Source: Gammaproteobacteria bacterium UBA6968 (GTDB taxonomy: Bacteria > Pseudomonadota > Gammaproteobacteria > Pseudomonadales > Azotimanducaceae). From it: a DNA stretch of 11,371 nt. Below are positions 5,936 to 11,371 of the stretch, piece after piece. Below the pieces are notes generated by a model. It worked only from the letters and a program-made list of their open reading frames with translations, was not told the origin of the DNA and made no database searches. The stretch lies in NCBI GenBank assembly GCA_002450255.1, contig DJYW01000157.1:2033-13403 (forward strand), read 5' to 3'. The translations under genes and the position numbers were made by a program. Within the stretch, counting starts at the first letter, position 1; every line of letters begins with the position of its first letter.

Positions 5936-6565
5936 TTATATTAGCCTGGTTGCTACAGGCAAAGCCGATCGCGTCAGGGCATGCCTCCTGCGAAAGTTAT
6001 CCCTCGCTTCCGGGGCGGATTTGCGTGAATCTTCCCAAACAGAAAAATCCTCGTAACGCGTTAGCAGCAGCATATTGCCGTCATTTTGGCCACTTGCTTT
6101 GTTGCTCACACCTGCGAACAAACCCTGAATTTCGGTGGCAAAGTCGCGTTCGAAAGTCACCCAGGCGTTAGCGGACAGTTCGGCGATTTCAGCGACATCG
6201 CTGGGGCTCACTTTAAACCAACGGAAAACATACAGGCCTTCAGTGAAGCGTTGGCTGTGGTCAATCGGGCGTACTGTTGGTGCCAAACGGTAGCTTTCTA
6301 ATAGGGTGAACCCGTGTTTCGCTAGGCAGACTTTGATTGAAGCGGCCACAGGATCGTTTGCATTATTATCGGCGTATGCCTGCATTCGCGTAACCAACAG
6401 GTAACATTCGTTCGTGGCTAGCCCGAATAGCGCGCCGAAAATTCCATAAAGGCCCGCGTTTGCATTGGCTAACGTTGATGGCAAGTCGTGCTCCCGCAAA
6501 GCCGTCAGCCGGCGTAGATCCGGGTAATCAGGGTCTTTTAGATGACAGAGCAGATATTCAGGCAT
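5936..6565 (-). CDS. NIPSNAP-like (dimeric alpha/beta-barrel) protein
   Basis: The product has 209 residues from ATG 6565, chosen over two upstream TTG codons (at 6583 and 6580) because AGGA lies 7 bases before it. The N-terminal half (MPEYLLCHLKDPDY, then a Gly/Ala-rich stretch and LVTRMQAYAD) and the C-terminal half (about 112-185: LYVFRWFKVSPSDVAEIAEL, MLLLTRYEDFSVWEDSR, FRRRHALT) look like two ferredoxin-like modules. The second resembles the NIPSNAP domain, with an aromatic beta strand, a helix that faces an NAWVTFE segment, and a strand-plus-tryptophan helix. Members of this fold are often small-molecule or substrate-channelling partners without known catalytic residues, so no reaction is proposed. 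It is the first gene of a likely unit with the LDH2-type dehydrogenase 129 bases downstream. The family assignment is from pattern only. Confidence 0.55.
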   Translation of the reverse strand: MPEYLLCHLKDPDYPDLRRLTALREHDLPSTLANANAGLYGIFGALFGLATNECYLLVTRMQAYADNNANDPVAASIKVCLAKHGFTLLESYRLAPTVRPIDHSQRFTEGLYVFRWFKVSPSDVAEIAELSANAWVTFERDFATEIQGLFAGVSNKASGQNDGNMLLLTRYEDFSVWEDSRKSAPEARDNFRRRHALTRSALPVATRLI

Positions 6566-6609
6566 GGTTAAATCCTGCAACAAGCGGAGCTTGCATACTA
6601 ACCGTTGCG

Positions 6610-6623
6610 TACCGACTTCGGTA
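6610..6623. promoter_or_regulatory. Palindrome TACCGA-CT-TCGGTA, candidate operator
   Basis: The two 6-base arms are exact reverse complements with a 2-base spacer. The site lies 45-58 bases upstream of the NIPSNAP-like start codon, a typical place for a dimeric repressor to bind. No regulator gene is adjacent, so the binding protein is unknown. Confidence 0.35.
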
Positions 6624-7015
6624 TCGGCGAAACTGGTTTAACAGGTGCCTGGATGACGTTCTGTGCATTTACGCATGGCGAGATGCCTGTAACTACTTAT
6701 GCATCCGTTGAGAAAATGAGCAGGCCGGATCGCCACTTTCGATGCTCTGCAATCCAGCGATTGTCAATTTAGCTCGAACCTCGAAGGTTTCAAAAAACAG
6801 GACAACGCCGCAAAAATGAATATAATCAAGGTATGTTCGACTGAAACATGTTGATAAGCGGACGAACTGGGGAAGTTCGTAACGCAGTACAATCCAAACG
6901 CATACCGAAATGTAGGAATCGTATTAGTCCGCCTCGGGCCGAGAAAGTCAGCCGTAGCGTTTACTACAACCCGGCACGCATGAGGGGCAGGGAATTAAGC
7001 TACTAAGCTAATTAA

Positions 7016-7028
7016 CATTAAATAAAGA
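7016..7028 (+). promoter_or_regulatory. 13-base leader string shared with the lipoprotein gene
   Basis: CATTAAATAAAGA occurs here and at 124-136, in both cases on the plus strand in the leader of a plus-strand gene (distance to ATG 47 and 15 bases). It contains a TAAATA that could act as a -10 box. One exact 13-base repeat is about what chance would give in a window of this size, so only the matching location and strand make it notable. Confidence 0.25.
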
Positions 7029-7039
7029 AATTTTTAGAT

Positions 7040-7054
7040 GCCGCTTCTGGCGGC
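7040..7054 (+). promoter_or_regulatory. Leader hairpin just before the amidohydrolase ribosome binding site
   Basis: GCCGC (7040-7044) and GCGGC (7050-7054) enclose a 5-base loop TTCTG. The stem ends about 11 bases before GGAGG (7066-7070). It may stabilise the mRNA 5' end or modulate ribosome access. Confidence 0.3.
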
Positions 7055-7075
7055 CAAGATTAAGTGGAGGAAACT

Positions 7076-8776
7076 ATGGAATACGATCTGATTATACGCG
7101 GAGGCACCGTTGTCGATGGTTCTGGTGCCGACACATTCAAAGCCGACCTCGCTATAAAAGACGGCCGCATAGCTCGCATCGGCGAGCTCGGTGACGCCAC
7201 GGCAGAACGGACAATGGACGCCACCGGTAAACTCGTTACGCCGGGGTTCATTGATTTACACACGCACCTCGACGCACAGGTAGGCTGGGATCCGCTTATG
7301 AGCTCCAGTTCTTACCACGGCGTGACTACAGCCATGATCGGCAACTGCGGCGTAACCTTTGCGCCCGTGAGTAAAGACAATCGTCGGTATCTCGCAGAAT
7401 TAATGGAGTCCGTTGAGGACATTTCCGCCGACGCGATCATGGATGGCCTCCCTTGGGATTGGACCAGCTATGGTGAGTATCTGGATTCAGTGCAGTCTAT
7501 GCGTCCCGCGCTCAATGTGGTGGGTCTTGCTGGCCACTCGTCAATTCGTTACGAGGCGATGGGTGATCGCAGCATGGATGAAGGGGTGCAGCCTAATGAT
7601 AAAGAGTTGTCTCAGATTGCATCGATGGTTCGCGAATCGGTAGAAGAAGGTGCAGTCGGCTTTTCAACCTCCCGCTTCCTGTTGCATACCGTGCCGGACG
7701 GTCGTTGTACGCCAGGAACCTGGGCGGACCTGCGTGAGACGGAAGCCATTCAGCGTGCGGTTGTTGAAGGCGGCGGTGCTGGCGCTTTGTTCCAGTCCGC
7801 AAATGACTTTGCTACTCGCCGCGACATCGAACTGCAAATGTTTGCGCAGGGCACCGAGCTTGGCTGTACTGTTCTGTTTTCTGGTGGTGCAGGTGCCGAG
7901 GGCGACGGCGGTGTCGGGCGCTGGGCAGAGTTTTTTGAACGCCAAAACGAAGGTGGCAAGCGGCTAGCGAGTATCTGTCATACCCGTCCGAGCGGATCAT
8001 TTTTCGGTTTGGCACAGCTCTCGCCGTTTACTCGTACGTCACCAGCTTGGAAGGCGCTGATGTCGCTGCCGACGATCGAAGATCGTCTGGCCGCCTTGAA
8101 GGATCCGGTACAGCGCAAACGCTTGGTCAGCGAAGGCCAACAGGCTGGCGATCTAGATCGACTGGCGTGGCAGCTGCACCCATTTGGTATGGCTGAGAAA
8201 CCAGATTTGGATTTGAATCGACGCGCCAGCCTGCAGCAGCTTGCTGATGAGGCGGGACGTAACGTGGTAGACGTTTATATCGATCGCCTAATCGAGTCAG
8301 AGGGTAAAGAATTCTTTAACTTCTGGATGTTCGGCGGAGCCTTGCAGAATCAGTGGAAGTACATGCAACTGCCACAAGTGATTCCGATGTTAGGTGACGC
8401 GGGTGCTCACGTTGGCTTCTTCACCGATGCGGACTCACCTACGGTTCTGTTGGGTGAACTGACTCGCGAGCAAGGCGTTTATACGTTACCTGAAGCGGTA
8501 AATCGTATCTCCGGAGCGTCTGCAGAAGTGATCGGCCTTAAAGATCGCGGCTTACTTAAAGAAGGCTGGCAAGCTGACATTAATATTATCGATTACGATA
8601 ATTTAGGATCTAAGCAGCCTTACTACGTGAACGACTTCCCGCACGGCGGTGGCCGTTTCGTAGTTGAGAGCACGGGTTATGACGCGACACTGGTCGCGGG
8701 CCAAGTGATCATCGAACATGGTAAGCACACGGGCCGTCGCCCCGGTAAAGTTATCCGCGAATTCCATCGCGGTTAG
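7076..8776 (+). CDS. Amidohydrolase of the N-acyl-D-amino-acid deacylase family
   Basis: It has 566 residues from ATG 7076, with GGAGG 5 bases upstream; an in-frame GTG at 7064 overlaps that site and is rejected. The fold is a metal-dependent TIM-barrel amidohydrolase with a beta-sandwich. The N-terminal strands DLIIRGGTVVDGSG precede the HTHLD metal motif (H62, H64). Next come GNCGVTFAP with C91, the bridging cysteine position of D-aminoacylases, and LAGHSSIR (151-158). GAVGFSTSRFLLH leads to PDGRCTPGTWA (207-217). Further on are GDAGAH with D441, the catalytic aspartate position, and the C-terminal VAGQVIIEHGKHTGRRPGKVIR. The expected reaction is hydrolysis of an amide such as an N-acyl-D-amino acid, in the cytosol; there is no signal peptide. 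The two histidines that complete the second metal site in D-aminoacylase (H220, H250) have no obvious counterpart: the regions read LFQSAND and ICHTRPSG. This marks a divergent subfamily whose substrate may differ. It is monocistronic with a strong terminator. Confidence 0.85.
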   Translation: MEYDLIIRGGTVVDGSGADTFKADLAIKDGRIARIGELGDATAERTMDATGKLVTPGFIDLHTHLDAQVGWDPLMSSSSYHGVTTAMIGNCGVTFAPVSKDNRRYLAELMESVEDISADAIMDGLPWDWTSYGEYLDSVQSMRPALNVVGLAGHSSIRYEAMGDRSMDEGVQPNDKELSQIASMVRESVEEGAVGFSTSRFLLHTVPDGRCTPGTWADLRETEAIQRAVVEGGGAGALFQSANDFATRRDIELQMFAQGTELGCTVLFSGGAGAEGDGGVGRWAEFFERQNEGGKRLASICHTRPSGSFFGLAQLSPFTRTSPAWKALMSLPTIEDRLAALKDPVQRKRLVSEGQQAGDLDRLAWQLHPFGMAEKPDLDLNRRASLQQLADEAGRNVVDVYIDRLIESEGKEFFNFWMFGGALQNQWKYMQLPQVIPMLGDAGAHVGFFTDADSPTVLLGELTREQGVYTLPEAVNRISGASAEVIGLKDRGLLKEGWQADINIIDYDNLGSKQPYYVNDFPHGGGRFVVESTGYDATLVAGQVIIEHGKHTGRRPGKVIREFHRG

Positions 8777-8826
8777 CCGCCCGGATCTGAGACAGAATAA
8801 AAGGGCAGGGCACGCAGGACGCATTA

Positions 8827-8840
8827 GACAGACAGACAGA
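8827..8840 (+). repeat. Short (GACA)n tetranucleotide run
   Basis: A run of about three and a half GACA units lies in the gap after the amidohydrolase stop. It is short and outside any gene, so phase variation is unlikely. Confidence 0.5.
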
Positions 8841-8872
8841 TCGGATGTCGAGCATGCAGTCTAATGGCAATC

Positions 8873-8907
8873 AAAAAAGGCGCTGGGTTAATCCAGCGCC
8901 TTTTTTT
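8873..8907. terminator. Bidirectional intrinsic terminator
   Basis: An A-run (8873-8878), the stem GGCGCTGG (8879-8886), a 6-base loop, the stem CCAGCGCC (8893-8900) and seven T (8901-8907) make a textbook rho-independent terminator that works on both strands. It lies between the convergent amidohydrolase gene (ends 8776) and DUF1993 gene (ends 9033) and should end both transcripts. Confidence 0.95.
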
Positions 8908-9032
8908 GTGCGTTAAATGTCATCGACAATTGGCTTGCGCGTTTAGGTCTATGCGGACCCGGCTACACCCCGTATGTTGGCCTGTCGGTAGGACGTTCAT
9001 ACGAGTCGTTTATCAGTTTGCAACGGCGGCGA

Positions 9033-9554
9033 CTAAACGCCTGCGCGCATGGCTCCTAGAAAGTCCATTTTGCCCAGCGGCGTGCCTTGCATGCGCAAAA
9101 TATCGTAAGTCGTGGTCGCATGGAAATAGAGGTTCGGATGAGAGAAGGAAAGAATGAAGTTCTCGGTTGTGAAAGGCACTTCGAATTTACCCATCTTAAA
9201 AGTCACGGTGCCGCCGGCCAGGCCATTGATTTCGTCTTCAGACATGGCCTTTAGCTCGTCTAAAGAGGCCTGTGTCAGATCCATCAAACCTTGATAGTCC
9301 ATGCGGGCATAGCCTGCCGGCGGATTGAACTCGCCGCTTCGGAGTGCGTGAATCGCGCGAACGGATTGGTGCGTAATACAGACAACCTGGAAGTGGAAGT
9401 CGGCCATGTCATCAATGATTTTGGTTTCCACGACTGACGCCAGGTCGATGTTTTGTTCTTCGCAATAAGCTTTACCTTTCGCCAGAACACCCGTGGAAGC
9501 CTCCACCACTTGAATGAAGGATTTAACGCTGAGGTCGAAAAGAGAAGTAGACAT
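9033..9554 (-). CDS. DUF1993 family protein (DinB-like fold)
   Basis: The product has 173 residues, the normal DUF1993 length, with GGAG 6 bases before the ATG. Family features are the N-terminal helix SLFDLSVKSFIQVVEAS; DMADFHFQVVCITHQSVRA (49-67), with H54 and H62; and the C-terminal signature NLYFHATTTYDILRMQGTPLGKMDFLGA, with H145 (141-168). The placement of histidines in helices resembles the metal-binding histidines of DinB/YfiT proteins, but a metal role is inference. The biochemical function of the family is not established; a DinB-type fold hints at a thiol- or metal-dependent transferase or detoxification role. It is on the same strand as, and about 320 bases downstream of, the flavin monooxygenase gene, so it may have its own promoter. 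It ends at the shared terminator at 8873-8907. Confidence 0.85.
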   Translation of the reverse strand: MSTSLFDLSVKSFIQVVEASTGVLAKGKAYCEEQNIDLASVVETKIIDDMADFHFQVVCITHQSVRAIHALRSGEFNPPAGYARMDYQGLMDLTQASLDELKAMSEDEINGLAGGTVTFKMGKFEVPFTTENFILSFSHPNLYFHATTTYDILRMQGTPLGKMDFLGAMRAGV

Positions 9555-9873
9555 GGAGCACTCCAGATTGATGTAAAACGATGGCTGCTAATGCAGAGGA
9601 CGGCTAACGCTGACGTCATCAGAGTTAGCTGATTCGGTTTTTTGTAAGTGGTTCTGGACCGTTATCTAGATCTTAGTCCCGAGTACACTTAGCCGATTAA
9701 AAAGCGGTCGGCATATATTGTTATTATCTCCGCTCTGAGTCGATCTTATTAACCGCTCTTTATTCGGCCTTCTGCCCATCCTCTCGCCGACAACTGCCTG
9801 ACCCTAATCGGGTCATCGTCTGGCCTTAGCTCTGCTTAGGATAATATGGCATTTGTCTAGCGTCTCGGACTGC
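9555..9873. promoter_or_regulatory. Gap between the monooxygenase and DUF1993 genes, with palindromes
   Basis: No gene is seen in these 319 bases. Structures present are GCTAAC/GTTAGC at 9603-9629, enclosing a perfect 8-base palindrome TGACGTCA (9611-9618), 49-75 bases upstream of the DUF1993 start; GCCGA/TCGGC near 9693-9713; and TGACCC/GGGTCA at 9799-9815 (loop 5) downstream of the monooxygenase stop. The last could help end the monooxygenase transcript but lacks a T-run. No clear -35/-10 pair could be assigned. Confidence 0.4.
9603..9629. promoter_or_regulatory. Nested palindrome upstream of the DUF1993 gene, candidate operator
   Basis: The outer arms GCTAAC (9603-9608) and GTTAGC (9624-9629) enclose TGACGTCA (9611-9618), itself a perfect palindrome but slightly off the outer centre. 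The position is right for a regulator binding site controlling DUF1993 expression. Confidence 0.3.
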
Positions 9874-11371
9874 CTAGCTGCTTTTGTCGAGGCCTGCCAA
9901 ATTACCCTCTTCGCGCCATGCAGCGGTGATTTTGAAATAAGGGCGGGAGCCTTTTCCATACGGGCCGTTTTGCACACTCTGCGGATTAGGTTGGCCTTCA
10001 TTGTTGTAATAGCCCGGCGTGCAGGCCGCTTGAAATTCTTCACTAAAGCGGGACACTGCAATGATTTCCTCCACCCAGGCGTCTTCCGCTTCTTTGGTCG
10101 CTTCGACGGTGCGCCAGTTTTCGCTGCGGCAACGGTCCAAGATATAGCCGATATGGCGCGCTGTTTCGTCCATCGCGTGTGGAAAGTTTGTGGTAAATCC
10201 GGCTTGCGAGTTACTGACGATAAACAGATTCGGAAATTCGTTGACATGAATGCCGTGTAGCGTGCGCGTGCCGTCTGCCCACTTTTCGCTGAGGGTCTGG
10301 CCAGTTTTTCCAATCACGTCATAGCCGGCTCTTTGGGTGTATGAAGTGCCGACCTCGAAGCCGGTTGCGTAGATGATGCAATCCACTTCAAATTCCTGGC
10401 CATTGGCGACAATGCCGTGCGCGGTGATTTTGTCTACGCCTTTACCGTCCGTATCGATGAGTTGAACTGAAGGGTTGTTGAAGCTCTGCAAGTAACTGTC
10501 GTGGAAACAAGGTCGTTTGCAAAACTGGCGGTACCAAGGCTTGAGTGATTCTGCCGTGTTGGGATCTTCCACCAGCGCCTCAGCGCGCGCTCGGATTTGT
10601 TCCATTTTTTGAAAGTCGGCGAGTTCCATCAGTTTTGGCACTTCGTTCCAATCCACGTCAGTGCCGCGGTAATTGGCCATGGTGATCAAGTTACGAACAA
10701 TCTCGGTCCAGCCGTCCTGCACCAGGTCCTTTTCAACAATCCCGCCCGAGCAGAGCGTATTGAAGTTTTCCATGCGTTCTTTCTGCCAGCCGGGTTGCAG
10801 TTCTGCAGCCCAATCTGGGTCGGTTGGCCGATTGTTGCGCACATCGATGGAAGAGGGCGTGCGCTGGAAGACATACAATGTTTGCGCGGCTTCGGCTAAG
10901 TGAGGCACGCACTGAACTGCGGTCGCGCCAGTGCCGATCACGGCGACGCGCTTGTCCGCAAGTTTTGTCAACCCACCGGTCGAGTCGCCGCCAGTGTAGT
11001 CATAGTCCCAGCGGCTGGTGTGGAAGCAGTGGCCTTTAAAGTCTTGCATGCCGGTTATGCCCGGGAGTTTGGGACGGTGCAGAGGCCCGTTTGACATAAT
11101 GACGTAGTGCGCACGCATGACGTCACCGCGATTTGTGTTGATGATCCAATTTTGTTTGGTCGCGTCCCATTGCATCGCGGTTACTTCGGTCTGAAGACAG
11201 GCGTCCCGGTAGAGGTCGTAGTGCTTAGCTATATGCTTGCTGTGCGCAAGAATTTCCGGTGCTTGGGCATACTTTTGGTGCGGTAGATAACCGGTTTCTT
11301 CAAGCAGAGGTAAATAGATGTATGACTCGGTATCGCAAGCGGCACCGGGATAACGATTCCAGTACCAGGTG
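9874..11371 (-). CDS. Baeyer-Villiger-type flavin monooxygenase (partial, N-terminus off the window)
   Basis: The frame is open to the right edge, giving 498 visible residues; only the first part, with the FAD-binding GxGxxG, is missing. The visible start TWYWNRYPGAACD fits the N-terminal BVMO motif (GxWxxxx[F/Y]P[G/M]xxxD). The central fingerprint reads FKGHCFHTSRWD, matching FxGxxxHxxxW[P/D] with the D variant. RVAVIGTGATAVQ is the second Rossmann motif (GxGxxA), expected to bind NADPH. IIYATGFEVGT is the conserved ATG segment of flavin monooxygenases, and the C-terminal part includes PNLFIVSNSQAGFTTNFPH. The enzyme should use FAD, NADPH and O2 to insert oxygen into a ketone, giving an ester or lactone, or to oxidise a heteroatom; it is cytosolic. 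The stop is at 9874-9876. DUF1993 follows on the same strand. An internal ATG at 11175 is not the true start because conserved sequence continues upstream. Confidence 0.9.
   Translation of the reverse strand, partial: TWYWNRYPGAACDTESYIYLPLLEETGYLPHQKYAQAPEILAHSKHIAKHYDLYRDACLQTEVTAMQWDATKQNWIINTNRGDVMRAHYVIMSNGPLHRPKLPGITGMQDFKGHCFHTSRWDYDYTGGDSTGGLTKLADKRVAVIGTGATAVQCVPHLAEAAQTLYVFQRTPSSIDVRNNRPTDPDWAAELQPGWQKERMENFNTLCSGGIVEKDLVQDGWTEIVRNLITMANYRGTDVDWNEVPKLMELADFQKMEQIRARAEALVEDPNTAESLKPWYRQFCKRPCFHDSYLQSFNNPSVQLIDTDGKGVDKITAHGIVANGQEFEVDCIIYATGFEVGTSYTQRAGYDVIGKTGQTLSEKWADGTRTLHGIHVNEFPNLFIVSNSQAGFTTNFPHAMDETARHIGYILDRCRSENWRTVEATKEAEDAWVEEIIAVSRFSEEFQAACTPGYYNNEGQPNPQSVQNGPYGKGSRPYFKITAAWREEGNLAGLDKSS

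Larger units (their letters stand above)
6566..7075. promoter_or_regulatory. Divergent intergenic region with palindromes and leader elements
   Basis: This 510-base gap separates the minus-strand NIPSNAP/dehydrogenase unit from the plus-strand amidohydrolase gene and must hold promoters for both. Visible elements are the palindrome at 6610-6623; hairpins AACCT/AGGTT (about 6778-6790) and ACGAACT/AGTTCGT (6862-6880, loop 5); a perfect TTGACA box on the minus strand (6762-6767) with only a poor -10 partner 17 bases on; a 7-base direct repeat TAAGCTA (6996-7002 and 7004-7010); the 13-base string shared with the first gene's leader (7016-7028); and a GCCGC/GCGGC hairpin (7040-7054) just before the ribosome binding site. 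No gene is seen. Confidence 0.5.

Noticed and set aside
7593..8015. Several frames of 67-105 codons inside the amidohydrolase gene
   Set aside because: Other-frame shadows of a strongly conserved enzyme.
8864..9157. 97-codon plus-strand frame
   Set aside because: It starts inside the leader of the terminator, runs through the terminator hairpin and overlaps the DUF1993 gene antisense.
9799..9815. TGACCC/GGGTCA hairpin as terminator of the monooxygenase gene
   Set aside because: Perfect 6-bp stem but no T-run on either strand; kept only as a structural note.
9853..10313. Plus-strand 135-codon frame and minus-strand 166-codon frame
   Set aside because: Both are shadows of the monooxygenase gene, whose frame carries all the conserved motifs.

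Overview
The window looks like chromosomal DNA of a Gram-negative bacterium, most likely an environmental (possibly marine) gammaproteobacterium. The evidence is a lipobox-type exported lipoprotein, good GGAGG ribosome binding sites, moderate base composition and a gene repertoire typical of heterotrophic Proteobacteria. The taxonomic call is inference from gene content only.

Region by region. Positions 1-1393 hold a short leader and a plus-strand gene for a lipoprotein with a sialidase-like beta-propeller (two Asp boxes) and unusual Cys and His clusters. Positions 1394-4387 are a gene-poor stretch of about 3 kb. It has only two credible ORFs: an orphan 171-residue protein and a small XRE-type helix-turn-helix regulator. 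The rest is non-coding sequence with a dense cluster of perfect inverted repeats (1647-1965), an 11-bp inverted repeat flanking the orphan gene, a 15-bp tandem repeat and isolated hairpins. This is the accessory and least explained part of the window.

Positions 4388-6565 hold three minus-strand genes, in transcription order: a NIPSNAP-like protein, an LDH2/MDH2-family hydroxyacid dehydrogenase close to E. coli YbiC/HcxB, and a small single-pass membrane protein. Divergently from these, 7076-8776 encodes a large amidohydrolase of the N-acyl-D-amino-acid deacylase family, closed by a textbook bidirectional terminator at 8873-8907. Converging on that terminator from the other side are a DUF1993 protein (9033-9554) and a Baeyer-Villiger-type flavin monooxygenase (from 9874), whose N-terminus lies beyond the right edge.

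Taken together, the right two thirds looks like a loose cluster of small-molecule catabolism or detoxification genes: a flavin monooxygenase, an amidohydrolase, a hydroxyacid dehydrogenase and a NIPSNAP/DinB-like pair. No single pathway can be proven from sequence alone. No tRNA, rRNA, CRISPR array, transposase or integrase was seen.
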